Origin: Arthrobacter sp. FW306-07-I
GTDB taxonomy: Bacteria > Actinomycetota > Actinomycetes > Actinomycetales > Micrococcaceae
Reading direction: 5' to 3'
NCBI RefSeq assembly: GCF_021800405.1
Contig: NZ_CP084550.1
Location: 3,534,001-3,598,000, forward strand
DNA length: 64,000 bases
A program made the position numbers and the translations under genes. The notes below the pieces were generated by a model, which was given only the letters and a program-made list of their open reading frames with translations, had not been told where the DNA came from and did no database searches. Below, in pieces: positions 47,887-56,672 of this stretch. How positions within the stretch are numbered: the stretch's first letter is position 1; the number at the start of each line of letters is the position of its first letter.

Positions 47887-48534
47887 TCAGCGTTTGGTGC
47901 GGCCGGAGCGCAGCTTCACTGCGGCGGCGGCCAGGATGAGGGTTCCGGGGACGACGACGAAAAGCGCGGCGAGCATCCAGACGAAGACCACGGCACAAAA
48001 CAGGGCGGCGGCCAGCAGCAGCGACCCGGTCCAGTCACGGAGGGAGAGTGCCTGGCCGGTTTCGAGGGCCCGGCGCCAAGTGTCCTTGCCGGTGGTTCCG
48101 GCGGCTGCAAAGTCGGACCCTGCGTAGTCGGACCAGGCGGATGCGGTGCGCAGCAGCACGATGGCGGCGCCGGCGGCAAGGATGAGCGTGGCGGGAAGGA
48201 CCAGGCCGCGGCCGGGGAGCTGCCCAACCCAGGCGAGCAAAAGGTTGAGGACAATCACGACGGCGGCTGCCGCCGTCGTGATGCCAAGTTTCCAGCTGCC
48301 CGGCAGGGCATCCTTGAACAGGCCCCACAGGCCGCGGACGGAATCGTCGCGGCCGTTCAGGTGCCGTTCGAGGTGGGCGGTCCCGGCGGCGTAGGCGGCC
48401 GGGATGGTGACGAGCGGGAGGGACAGCACCAGCACCAGCACCCCTGCCAGGAGGGTTTCGGAGAACAGGGCGAACCGGTTCACCGGGATGGGTTCGTGCC
48501 TGGATGCGGGTGTGGTGCTGTCCATGACCTTCAT
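47887..48534 (-). CDS. DUF624 (YesL-like) membrane protein
   Basis: A 215-residue membrane protein with about five helices, starting with RFALFSETLLAGVLVLVLSL, and containing a GTAHLERHLNGRDDSVRGL loop that is typical of DUF624 proteins. It is the second DUF624 gene in the window and only distantly like that at 41119. It follows the permease gene by 18 bp with an AAGGA site. The order binding protein, permease, permease, DUF624 repeats the usual association with CUT1 importers. Confidence 0.82.
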   Translation of the reverse strand: MKVMDSTTPASRHEPIPVNRFALFSETLLAGVLVLVLSLPLVTIPAAYAAGTAHLERHLNGRDDSVRGLWGLFKDALPGSWKLGITTAAAAVVIVLNLLLAWVGQLPGRGLVLPATLILAAGAAIVLLRTASAWSDYAGSDFAAAGTTGKDTWRRALETGQALSLRDWTGSLLLAAALFCAVVFVWMLAALFVVVPGTLILAAAAVKLRSGRTKR

Positions 48535-48552
48535 TTTCTTCCTTTGTTGCCT

Positions 48553-49467
48553 TTAGCCTTTGAGGCCCTGGGTGGAGACGCCTTCGACGATGTACCGCTG
48601 GAAGATCAGGAAGAAGATCAGCACGGGGAGCAGGGCCAGGACGGACATGGCGATCATCGCGCCGTAGTCCGAGGACTGGGTCTGGTCCACGAAGAGCCGC
48701 AGGGCCAGCGGCAGCGGGTACTTGTCCGGGGTGTTCAGGTACAGCAGCGGGCCCAGGAAGTCGTTCCAGCTCCAAATGAAGGAGAAGATGGAGGTGGAGA
48801 TCAGGGCCGGCTTCATCAGCGGCAGCATGATGGAGAAGAAGATCCGGGCGTGCCCGGCGCCGTCGATCCGGGCCGCTTCGTCCAGCTCCGTGGGCAGGCC
48901 GCGCATGAACTGGACCATGAGGAAGACGAAGAACGCGTCCGCAGCCAGGAACTTGCCGATCAGCAGCGGCACGTACGTGTCCACCAGGCCCAGCTGCTGG
49001 AACACGATGTACTGCGGGATGATCACCACATGGAAGGGCAGCAGCAGGGTGGCGATCATCATGCCGAAGAAGATGCTGCGGCCGGGGAAGTTGATCCGGG
49101 CGAACGCGTAGGCCGAAACGGACGCGGACAGGATGGTCCCCACCACGGCACCGAGGGCCAGGATCAGCGAGTTGGTGAAGAACTGCAGGGTGGACACCCC
49201 GCCGATCCCGTCCATGGCGGTGACGAAGTTGTCGAAGCTGAAATTGTTGGACCACAGCGACGTGTTCTGGCCGCCGATTTCGGAGTTCGGCTTGAAGGAC
49301 GACGCGATCATCCAAAGGCCCGGGTACAGCACGATGGCCGTGAGGATGAGGGCCGCGGCGTGGAAGACCACGCTCTTGGCCCGTTTGGCCCCGGTGGACT
49401 CTGACTTCGGGTTGTAGGCCGGGGCGGTGTCCTGAGTGGACTGGGTGGGAGTTGCCATGGTTGTCAT
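48553..49467 (-). CDS. Carbohydrate ABC transporter permease
   Basis: A 304-residue CUT1 permease with six helices and a 25-residue cytosolic N-terminus. The EAA loop is ELDEAARIDGAGHARIFFSIMLP near residue 208; the protein ends FQRYIVEGVSTQGLKG, usual for MalG-like CUT1 permeases. It overlaps its partner permease gene by 4 nt (ATGA). It resembles the permease at 55728 closely, so the second and third importers are paralogues. Confidence 0.93.
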   Translation of the reverse strand: MTTMATPTQSTQDTAPAYNPKSESTGAKRAKSVVFHAAALILTAIVLYPGLWMIASSFKPNSEIGGQNTSLWSNNFSFDNFVTAMDGIGGVSTLQFFTNSLILALGAVVGTILSASVSAYAFARINFPGRSIFFGMMIATLLLPFHVVIIPQYIVFQQLGLVDTYVPLLIGKFLAADAFFVFLMVQFMRGLPTELDEAARIDGAGHARIFFSIMLPLMKPALISTSIFSFIWSWNDFLGPLLYLNTPDKYPLPLALRLFVDQTQSSDYGAMIAMSVLALLPVLIFFLIFQRYIVEGVSTQGLKG

Positions 49468-50417
49468 CGTGAATCACCGCTGTAGTGGACCCAGGACTTG
49501 GACGTGCGGAAGAAGATCAGCGTGATGATGCCGACCACGACCACCAGCAGCCAGGCCATGGCCGAGGCGTAGCCCATCCGGAAGTCGCTGAAGCCGCGCA
49601 GGTACAGGTAGAGGGTGTAGAAGAGGGTGGATCCGGCGGGGCCGCCGTCGCCGTTGGAGATGATGTAGGCCGACGCGAAAACCTGGAAGGCGTGGATGGT
49701 TTCCATCAGCAGGTTGAAGAAGATCACCGGGGAGAGCATGGGCCAGGTGATGTTGAAGAACTTCCGCACCGGGCCGGCGCCGTCCATGGACGCTGCTTCG
49801 TAGAGCTCGCCGGGGATCTGCTTGAGCCCGGCCAGGAAGATCACCATCGGGGCGCCGAACTGCCACACCGTCAGCAGGATGAACATCGGCATGGTCATGG
49901 CGGGGTTGCCCACCCAGCCGCCCAGGTTGATTCCGAAGAAGGACAACCCCTGGTCCACGGGCCCGGAGTCCCCGAACATCGCCTTCCAGACGATGGCGAT
50001 GGACACGGACGCGCCGATCAGCGACGGCGCGTAGAACGCCGAGCGGTAGAAGCCCTGGCCGCGGCGCTTGCTGTTCAGCAGCATGGCCACCGCCAGCGCG
50101 GCCGCGAGCTTCAGCGGGGTGCCGAAGACCACGTAGGACAAGGTCACGCCCACGGACTGCAGGAACCGTTCGTCCTGGAACAGGGTGGTGTAGTTGTCCA
50201 GGCCGATCCACTTGGGCGCCTCAAACAGGTTGTAGTTGGTGAAGGACAGGTACAGCGAGGAGATCATCGGCCCTACCGTCAGGGCGATGAATCCCAGCAG
50301 CCAGGGCAGCAGGAACGTGTAGCCGGCACGGGCGTCCACCCCGTTGCGCTTCGACTTGCGAAGCTGCACGGGAGCGGACGACGCCGAACGCCTGCTCAGG
50401 GTTGGGCTTGAAGTCAC
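49464..50417 (-). CDS. Sugar ABC transporter permease
   Basis: A 317-residue CUT1 permease, MalF-like without the large periplasmic insert. Helix 1 is in YTFLLPWLLGFIALTVGPMI, the EAA loop is ELYEAASMDGAGPVRKFFNITWP near residue 213. The GTG start follows a weak GGAA site and lies 51 bp after the binding-protein gene. It pairs with the permease downstream. Near-identical phrases (LSFTNYNL, PEWTGL-like segments) recur in the permease at 56662. Confidence 0.93.
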   Translation of the reverse strand: MTSSPTLSRRSASSAPVQLRKSKRNGVDARAGYTFLLPWLLGFIALTVGPMISSLYLSFTNYNLFEAPKWIGLDNYTTLFQDERFLQSVGVTLSYVVFGTPLKLAAALAVAMLLNSKRRGQGFYRSAFYAPSLIGASVSIAIVWKAMFGDSGPVDQGLSFFGINLGGWVGNPAMTMPMFILLTVWQFGAPMVIFLAGLKQIPGELYEAASMDGAGPVRKFFNITWPMLSPVIFFNLLMETIHAFQVFASAYIISNGDGGPAGSTLFYTLYLYLRGFSDFRMGYASAMAWLLVVVVGIITLIFFRTSKSWVHYSGDSR

Positions 50418-50468
50418 GAGATCATTCCGTCAGTCGTGGAACCAGGGCGGGAGGGCATGGCAGCCGGA

Positions 50469-51758
50469 TCAGGCGTTCTGCTTGATGACGTCTTCGGCTT
50501 CCTTGAACCACGCGTCGACGGCACCGTCAACGGTGACCTTGCCGTAGTTAAGGTCGGAGGCGATCCGGCCGAACGAAGCTTCCAGCGTTCCGAAGCCGAC
50601 GATGGGCGGCTCCGGGGCGTCCTTGAGGTACTGCTCGATGGACTTCTCATAATCCACCACGAGTTTGTCGGCGCCGTCGAAGGTGGTACCGTCGCGCTGG
50701 GTCTTGGATGCGGGGACGCCGCGGGAGGTCTTGAAGATCTGGCCCACCTCGGGGTCGTTGACCATGAAATCGATGAAGCGCGCGGCAGCATCCTTGAACT
50801 TGGTCTTGGCGCTTGCCACCATCAGCATGGAAGGCTTGAGGAACAGGCCCAGGTTGTTGGGGTCATCCGACGGCACGGGCACCAGCTTGAGTTCCTTTGC
50901 GCCGCTGTCCCCGAGGTAGCCGGCCATGAAGTTGTCCCAGGTAACCTCGGCAGCACTGACGTTCGAACCGAACGGCGACTTGGGCTTGAGCTGGGTCACC
51001 CTCTCTTCCGGAACGATGGCCTGGGTCCCGCGAAGCTTCGAGTTGAGGTTCCACCAGGTCTTCAGGTCGTCCTTGCTGAAACCCAGCTTCCCGTCGCTGT
51101 TGAAGGCCTGTATGTTCTTCTGCCGGAGCCAGATGTTGAACTGCCACCACACGCCGGTGAAGTCCGTGGACCCATAGAGGGTGCCGTTGCCCTTGTCGCC
51201 AACTTCCTTCAGGAATGCCTGGAATTCGGACCAGGTCCACTTGCCGGTGGGCTCGGCAATGCCCAGGGAGGCAAGCTTGGCGGGGTCGTAGTAGACGGCG
51301 AAGGCGTTGGTGCTGGTGGGGATGCCGTAGGTCTTGCCCTTGATCTGGCCGGAGGGCAGGAGCGACTTCTCAAAACCGGAGGTATCGATCTTGACGGTGC
51401 TGAGGTCCAGGAGCTGGTTGCGCTGGCCGTAGTCGCGCAGGTAGGACAGGTCCCACTGCATGACGTCGGGCAGCCCGCCGCCGGCGGCCTCGGTGGCCCG
51501 CTTCTGCCAGTAGCCGGCGAAGTCGGTGAAGTTTCCGTTGACCTTGATGTCCGGGTTCTTCGACTCGAACAGGGCGATGGCCTTGCGGGTACGCTCGGCG
51601 CGGTCGTCGTTGCCCCACCAGGTGTAGTTGATGGTGACGGGCTTGTCTGCGGAACCGGTTTGGCCGGACGAGCCGGATCCGTTCCCACAGGCCGACAGTG
51701 CTGCTGCGGATGCGGTACCAATGGCGACGGTTGTGAGGAAATGCCTTCTGTTGATCAC
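50469..51758 (-). CDS. Extracellular sugar-binding lipoprotein, Tat-type
   Basis: A 429-residue solute-binding protein read from the GTG at 51758, which has GGAGG 5 nt upstream. The N-terminus INRRHFLTTVAIGTASAAAL combines a twin-arginine with a lipobox LSAC (Cys 25), so Tat export followed by lipid anchoring is likely. The mature start has the WWGNDDRAERTRKAIALFES phrase shared with the binding proteins at 54110 and 57899. It feeds the two permeases that follow. The LacI-like sites at 51835-51880 lie just upstream, in the gap to the divergent beta-galactosidase. Confidence 0.92.
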   Translation of the reverse strand: MINRRHFLTTVAIGTASAAALSACGNGSGSSGQTGSADKPVTINYTWWGNDDRAERTRKAIALFESKNPDIKVNGNFTDFAGYWQKRATEAAGGGLPDVMQWDLSYLRDYGQRNQLLDLSTVKIDTSGFEKSLLPSGQIKGKTYGIPTSTNAFAVYYDPAKLASLGIAEPTGKWTWSEFQAFLKEVGDKGNGTLYGSTDFTGVWWQFNIWLRQKNIQAFNSDGKLGFSKDDLKTWWNLNSKLRGTQAIVPEERVTQLKPKSPFGSNVSAAEVTWDNFMAGYLGDSGAKELKLVPVPSDDPNNLGLFLKPSMLMVASAKTKFKDAAARFIDFMVNDPEVGQIFKTSRGVPASKTQRDGTTFDGADKLVVDYEKSIEQYLKDAPEPPIVGFGTLEASFGRIASDLNYGKVTVDGAVDAWFKEAEDVIKQNA

Positions 51759-51834
51759 GGGAGCCTCCTTGCTCAATGGGTGTTTGCCTTTTCTCGGTCT
51801 ACAACGGCGGTAGTGAGCTGGCTTACACGGCTTC

Positions 51835-51880
51835 TGAAACGATACAATAGCGACATTCCCGGGATTGGGCAAGCGTTTTC
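51835..51880. promoter_or_regulatory. Two LacI-type operators between binding-protein and beta-galactosidase genes
   Basis: TGAAACGATACA (51835-51846, type A) and GCAAGCGTTTTC (51869-51880, type B, reading GAAAACGCTTGC on the minus strand) occupy the 174-bp divergent gap. A repressor here could control both the importer and the GH42 gene. Confidence 0.65.
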
Positions 51881-51932
51881 CAAAGGTCTGACCATTAGTT
51901 CGTTCCATCTACCCAGCTGACAAAGGAGTCCC

Positions 51933-53948
51933 ATGACAGAACAGGCAACGCACGGACCGTCGAGCGTTTGGAGCAAAGTCGAAGGCATCGCTTTCGGCGG
52001 TGATTACAACCCGGAGCAGTGGCCCGTCAGCGTCCGGCTGGAGGACCTGGAACTCATGCAGGAGGCCGGTGTGAACTTCCTCAGCGTGGGAATCTTCTCC
52101 TGGGCACTGCTCGAACCGGCAGAGGGCAAGTATGACTTCGGGTGGCTGGACGACGTCATGGACAACCTCGCAGGAATCGGCGTGAAGGTGGCGCTGGCCA
52201 CCGCCACCGCTGCGCCCCCCGCCTGGCTGGTCCGAAAGCATCCGGAGATCCTGCCGGTCACCGCTGACGGGACCGTGCTGGGACCGGGCTCCCGGCGGCA
52301 CTACACGCCGTCGTCGGGCGTTTACCGCCGCTATGCCACAGGCATCACCCGAGTCCTGGCCGAACGGTACAAGGACCACCCGGCCCTGGCGCTGTGGCAT
52401 GTGGACAACGAGTTGGGCTGCCACGTCTCGGAGTTCTACGGCGAGGAGGACGCGGCAGCCTTCCGCGCCTGGCTGGAACGCCGGTACGGAAGCATTGAAG
52501 CCCTCAATGCTTCCTGGGGCACGGCATTCTGGTCCCAGAACTATGGCTCCTTCGAAGAAATCCTGCCGCCCGCCATCGCCCCAACCACGCTGAACCCGGG
52601 CCAGCAGCTGGACTTCCAGCGCTTCAACTCCTGGGCACTGATGGACTACTACCGGAAGCTGGTGGCAGTCCTGCGCGAGGTCACGCCGGACATCCCGTGC
52701 ACCACCAACCTGATGGCCTCCAGCGCCACCAAGTCCATGGACTACTTCGACTGGGCCAAGGACCTGGACGTCATCGCCAACGACCACTACCTTGTCGCTG
52801 CGGACCCGGAACGGCACGTCGAATTGGCCTTCAGCGCGGACCTCACCCGGGGAATCGCGGGCGGTGACCCATGGATCCTGATGGAACATTCGACGTCGGC
52901 TGTGAACTGGCAGCCGCGCAACCAGCCCAAGATGCCCGGCGAGATGCTGCGCAATTCCCTGGCCCACGTGGCCCGCGGGGCCGACGCCGTCATGTTCTTC
53001 CAGTGGCGGCAGAGCTTTGCGGGCTCGGAGAAGTTCCACTCGGCGATGGTGCCACACGGCGGACGGGACACCCGCGTGTGGCGGGAAGTGGTGGAACTCG
53101 GCGCCGCACTGAAACGGCTGGAGCCAGTGCGGGGTTCGCGGGTCCAGTCGCGTGCGGCCATTGTCTTTGACTACGAGGCGTGGTGGGCCTGCGAAATCGA
53201 TTCGAAGCCCAGCGTGGACGTCAAGTACCTGGACCTGCTGCGGGCCTTCCACCGCGCCCTGTTCCTGCGCGGCATTTCGGTCGACATGGTGCACCCCTCC
53301 GATGCCCTTGAGGGGTACGACCTGGTGCTGGTGTGCACCCTGTATGCCGTGTCCGACGACCACGCTGCCAACATCGCCGCTGCCGCGGACGCCGGCGCCA
53401 CGGTCCTGGTCAGCTACTTCAGCGGAATTGTGGACATGGAGGACCACATCCGTTTGGGCGGCTACCCGGGGGCGTTCCGGGAACTCCTGGGGGTTCGGGT
53501 GGAGGAGTTCCACCCCCTGCTGGCCGGATCGCAGCTGAAGTTGAGCGACGGCACTGTTTCGTCCATCTGGAGCGAAGATGTCCACCTGGCCGGCGCCGAG
53601 GCCCTGCAGACCTTTACCGAGTACCCGCTGGAGGGTGTGCCCGCCCTGACCCGTCGGAGCGTGGGGTCCGGTGCCGCCTGGTACCTTGCCACCTTCCCGG
53701 ACCGCCACGGGATCGACGCCCTCCTGGACAAACTGCTGGCGGAGTCCCTGGTCTCCCCCGCGGCCGTGGCCGATCCCGGCGTGGAGCTGGTGCGGAGGCG
53801 TTCGGCCGACGGGCAGAGTTTCCTGTTCGCCATCAACCACACCCGGGGGGAAGCGTCGGTTCGGGCGTCCGGCACGGAACTGCTGACGGGCGACGAATTT
53901 TCCGGCACAGTTCCAGCAGGTGGTGTTGCGGTCATCGCGGAGGCATAG
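51933..53948 (+). CDS. Beta-galactosidase (glycoside hydrolase 42)
   Basis: A 671-residue GH42 enzyme. The TIM barrel starts AFGGDYNPEQWPVSVRLEDL; the acid/base Glu160 is in WHVDNELGCH, and the nucleophile Glu318 is in WILMEHSTSAVNWQ. The middle trimerisation domain (RAAIVFDYEAWWACEIDS) and a C-terminal beta-sandwich ending SGTVPAGGVAVIAEA follow. There is no signal peptide; it cleaves galactosides, such as pectic galactan or arabinogalactan fragments, in the cytoplasm. It is divergent from the second importer, which probably supplies the substrate. A 9-bp hairpin terminator lies 22 bp after the stop. Confidence 0.96.
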   Translation: MTEQATHGPSSVWSKVEGIAFGGDYNPEQWPVSVRLEDLELMQEAGVNFLSVGIFSWALLEPAEGKYDFGWLDDVMDNLAGIGVKVALATATAAPPAWLVRKHPEILPVTADGTVLGPGSRRHYTPSSGVYRRYATGITRVLAERYKDHPALALWHVDNELGCHVSEFYGEEDAAAFRAWLERRYGSIEALNASWGTAFWSQNYGSFEEILPPAIAPTTLNPGQQLDFQRFNSWALMDYYRKLVAVLREVTPDIPCTTNLMASSATKSMDYFDWAKDLDVIANDHYLVAADPERHVELAFSADLTRGIAGGDPWILMEHSTSAVNWQPRNQPKMPGEMLRNSLAHVARGADAVMFFQWRQSFAGSEKFHSAMVPHGGRDTRVWREVVELGAALKRLEPVRGSRVQSRAAIVFDYEAWWACEIDSKPSVDVKYLDLLRAFHRALFLRGISVDMVHPSDALEGYDLVLVCTLYAVSDDHAANIAAAADAGATVLVSYFSGIVDMEDHIRLGGYPGAFRELLGVRVEEFHPLLAGSQLKLSDGTVSSIWSEDVHLAGAEALQTFTEYPLEGVPALTRRSVGSGAAWYLATFPDRHGIDALLDKLLAESLVSPAAVADPGVELVRRRSADGQSFLFAINHTRGEASVRASGTELLTGDEFSGTVPAGGVAVIAEA

Positions 53949-53969
53949 GCGCGCGGACAGAAGTCCGTG

Positions 53970-53993
53970 GGCGGCACCTCCCCCGGTGCCGCC
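53970..53993 (+). terminator. Terminator after the beta-galactosidase gene
   Basis: Perfect 9-bp arms GGCGGCACC (53970-53978) and GGTGCCGCC (53985-53993) with a 6-nt C-rich loop. No U-tract follows. Confidence 0.65.
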
Positions 53994-54006
53994 TCCCCAC
54001 CGTCGA

Positions 54007-54074
54007 GGGGCACTTTGGGCACTATTTTCGTGCAAACCACGACGACGGCCGGCGAGTCCGTGTCAAAGTGCCCC
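54007..54074. repeat. REP-like intergenic palindrome
   Basis: 11-bp perfect arms GGGGCACTTTG (54007-54017) and CAAAGTGCCCC (54064-54074) enclose 46 bp. It lies in the 161-bp gap between the convergent beta-galactosidase and binding-protein genes. The arms share the GGCACTT core with the palindrome at 46549. Confidence 0.5.
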
Positions 54075-54109
54075 GTTTTGGAGGACTCACCTCAAAACAG
54101 CCCTGCCGA

Positions 54110-55483
54110 CTAGCTGCTGATAGCTGATTTCATTTCATCCGTTGCCTTCTTGCCGGCGTCCTCCGGGGACAGCCGCTCGAAGAGGACTTCCGATGTGTAC
54201 CGCTTGATGATTTCCTGGATGGCGCCGGCGCCCTTCGGCGGCGGCGCCGGGGCCTCCCCGAGCTCATCTTTGATTTGATCGATGAACTTGACCACCTTGA
54301 CGTCGGCAGGGGTGAGCTTGGACTGGATGGCTGCCCGGACATCCGAGTTCGGGTAGACGCCGCGGTCCGCCAGGAGTGCTTCACCGGCCTTGACGTTGTT
54401 GGTCAGGAAGTTGATGAACTTTGCTGTTTCCTGGGGGTGCTTGGTCCGGGAGGAAGCAGACCAGAACTGCGACGCCTTGTACCAGAGCTCGGCGTCGGCG
54501 GCGGACCCCGTCTTGGTGGGGAAGCGCAGGATCTTCAGGTCTCCGCCGCTGGCCTTTTCCAAGGCAGGGGCCTGGTTGGACCACCAGAAGGCCATGCCGT
54601 TCCTGCCGGTCGCCAGCCCGCTCTGGTCAAGCGGAGCGGCCTCGGCCTCCACCACCTCGGAGGCTGAAGGCACGGCCTTCTCCTGGCTGAGCTTCTTCAG
54701 GAAGGCCCACCATTCGGCGATGTCCCCGGGCTCGAAGCCCAGCTTGCCGTCCGACGTGTACAGGGACTTGCCGTTCTGCCGGAGCCACACGCCAAGGGAG
54801 GCCTCGTCGGTTCCATAGGCGGCCGCACCGTAGGTTCCCTTGGGGGACTTGGCGGTGATGTCGGCGGCGATCTTGCCGAAGTCCTCCCAAGTCCACTTCG
54901 TGTCGTCCGGAAGCGGGACGCCGGCAGCCTGGAAGACGGCCGGGTTGGCCAGGATGGTGGCGGCGTTGATGCCGGCGGCAATGCCCGTCAGGCCCTTCTC
55001 GCCCTTGCCGGCGTTGAGTGCAGCCTCGTCAAGTTTGGAAGTGTCGATCTCGTACTTGGAAAGGTCCAGGAGTGCCCCGCGGCTGGAATATTCGGTGATG
55101 TACTTTTCGTCCATCTGGATGATATCCGGAGCATCGTTGGCCGCCACCTGGGTGGCCAGCTTGTCCCAGTATCCGCTCCAGTCGCCGAACTCCGGCTTGA
55201 TCTTGATCTTGGGGTTCTCTGCTTCGAACTGCTTGATGGCTTCCTGGGTGAGCTGGGCGCGCTTGTCGCCGCCCCACCAGGAGAAGCGGAGCTCGACAGT
55301 ACCGTCCGCGTTCTGGGGGGCTGCTCCCCCGCCGCAGGCACTGAGGGCCATAACGGCGGCAACTGCAGCCGCAACGGCGCCGGCTTTACGGGTTCGGCCT
55401 TGGCGGCCGTGGCGCAGTGCGCCTGAAGTGGGTGCCCCTGCCCGCTGCTTTGCAGCAGCTGCAGGACGGGGAAAAAGCGGCAC
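54110..55483 (-). CDS. Extracellular sugar-binding lipoprotein
   Basis: A 457-residue solute-binding protein from the GTG at 55483 (GGAG 6 nt upstream). An unusually long basic N-terminus of about 32 residues precedes the hydrophobic signal core (AGAVAAAVAAVMALSAC), with the lipobox Cys near residue 50. The mature part shares FSWWGGDKRAQLTQEAIKQF with the other two small binding proteins. It lies downstream of the permease pair at 55728-57606 on the same strand, separated by a hairpin, and has a perfect LacI-type operator 94 bp before its start. It is thus a second binding protein for the third importer or a stand-alone one. Confidence 0.9.
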   Translation of the reverse strand: MPLFPRPAAAAKQRAGAPTSGALRHGRQGRTRKAGAVAAAVAAVMALSACGGGAAPQNADGTVELRFSWWGGDKRAQLTQEAIKQFEAENPKIKIKPEFGDWSGYWDKLATQVAANDAPDIIQMDEKYITEYSSRGALLDLSKYEIDTSKLDEAALNAGKGEKGLTGIAAGINAATILANPAVFQAAGVPLPDDTKWTWEDFGKIAADITAKSPKGTYGAAAYGTDEASLGVWLRQNGKSLYTSDGKLGFEPGDIAEWWAFLKKLSQEKAVPSASEVVEAEAAPLDQSGLATGRNGMAFWWSNQAPALEKASGGDLKILRFPTKTGSAADAELWYKASQFWSASSRTKHPQETAKFINFLTNNVKAGEALLADRGVYPNSDVRAAIQSKLTPADVKVVKFIDQIKDELGEAPAPPPKGAGAIQEIIKRYTSEVLFERLSPEDAGKKATDEMKSAISS

Positions 55484-55576
55484 TGTGTACTCCGATCTTC
55501 TTTGATCCAGGTGCGGGTGGTGTTCCAAGTGGGGACTCGGTTCCGGCCCAGCGATAGGGCCGAGCGGATGCGTTAT

Positions 55577-55588
55577 GAAAGCGCTTTC
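55577..55588. promoter_or_regulatory. Perfect LacI-type palindrome
   Basis: GAAAGCGCTTTC is a perfect 12-bp palindrome of the CcpA/LacI-family consensus type. It sits in the 244-bp gap upstream of the binding-protein gene that starts at 55483, implying a separate promoter for that gene. Confidence 0.75.
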
Positions 55589-55672
55589 TAGAACTAATGC
55601 TACAAGTCCGCAACTTGTAATACAAGAAGCCTGAGTCGTGATCTTGAAAGATTTCGAACGGCGTGGACGGAC

Positions 55673-55701
55673 GAACGGCCCGCCGCAAGGACGGGCCGTT
55701 C
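55673..55701 (-). terminator. Terminator hairpin after the permease pair
   Basis: Perfect 10-bp arms at 55673-55682 and 55692-55701 with a 9-nt loop, 27 bp after the permease stop on the minus strand. It would separate the permease transcript from the binding-protein gene at 54110. Confidence 0.6.
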
Positions 55702-55727
55702 AGGGATATGGAAGTTGGAGGGCTGGG

Positions 55728-56672
55728 TTACTTGATGCCGGTGGTGGCGATGCCCTTGATCAGGAACCGCTGGCCAAAGAGGAACACCAGGAAGACCGGC
55801 AGCAGGGAGACGATGGACATGGCGAACAGGGATCCCCAGCTTGTGGCCGACTGCGAATCAACGAAGGCCCGCAGCGCCACCGGGACGGTGAACATATCGG
55901 GGTCCGTGAGGTAGATCAGGGCCCCGAAGAAGTCGTTCCAGGTCCAGATGAAGGTGAAGATGGTGGTGGTGGCCAGTGCCGGCACCATGAGCGGCAGGAT
56001 GACCCGCAGGAAGATGCGGGGATGGCCGGCGCCGTCGATGCGTGCTGCTTCATCGAGTTCGCGGGGGATGCCGCGGATGAACTGCACCATCAGGAAGACG
56101 AAGAACGCGTCCGTCGCCAGCAGCTTCGGCACCAGCAGCGGCCAGAACGTGTTCACCCAGCCGATCTGCGAAAACAGGATGTACTGCGGAACGATCACCA
56201 CGTGGAACGGCAGCATGATGGTCAGCAGCATGATGCCGAAAAACAGCCGCTTGCCCGTGAACTGGAGCCGGGCGAAGGCGTAGGCGGCCATGGAGCACGA
56301 CACCAGGTTTCCCAGGATCGAGCCGATCACCACAATGGCCGAGTTCAGCATGTAGTGGCCGAACGGGTGCGTCAGGGCCGACCACCCCGAGGTGTAGTTG
56401 CTCATTTCCAGGCTGTTCAGCCACAGGCCGGGCTCGCGGAAGATCATCTCATTGGGGCGGAGCGAGGACACCACCATCCACAGGAGCGGGTAGATCATCA
56501 GGGCGCCGGCAAGGATGAGGATGCCGTGCTTCATCAGCGATTTGCCTCGCTGCGCGCGGCTGAAGGCCAGTGTTCCCCGGGACTCACGGACCCTGGGCTT
56601 GCGGTTGTTGGGCTTGCCGGCGCCGGCGGACTTCCTCTCCGGGGTGGGCAGCGTCTCAAGCTTAGTCGTCAT
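55728..56672 (-). CDS. Carbohydrate ABC transporter permease
   Basis: A 314-residue CUT1 permease with a basic N-terminal 35 residues and six helices. The EAA loop is ELDEAARIDGAGHPRIFLRVILP, almost the same as in the permease at 48553. It ends FGQRFLIKGIATTGIK. The ATG at 56672 overlaps the end of the partner permease gene by 11 nt; the longer frame to 56852 is not credible. A hairpin terminator follows the stop. It pairs with the permease gene at 56662. Confidence 0.93.
   Translation of the reverse strand: MTTKLETLPTPERKSAGAGKPNNRKPRVRESRGTLAFSRAQRGKSLMKHGILILAGALMIYPLLWMVVSSLRPNEMIFREPGLWLNSLEMSNYTSGWSALTHPFGHYMLNSAIVVIGSILGNLVSCSMAAYAFARLQFTGKRLFFGIMLLTIMLPFHVVIVPQYILFSQIGWVNTFWPLLVPKLLATDAFFVFLMVQFIRGIPRELDEAARIDGAGHPRIFLRVILPLMVPALATTTIFTFIWTWNDFFGALIYLTDPDMFTVPVALRAFVDSQSATSWGSLFAMSIVSLLPVFLVFLFGQRFLIKGIATTGIK

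Noticed and set aside
51909..54035. 708-codon minus-strand frame antisense to GH42
   Set aside because: Mirror of the beta-galactosidase; no family features or start signal.
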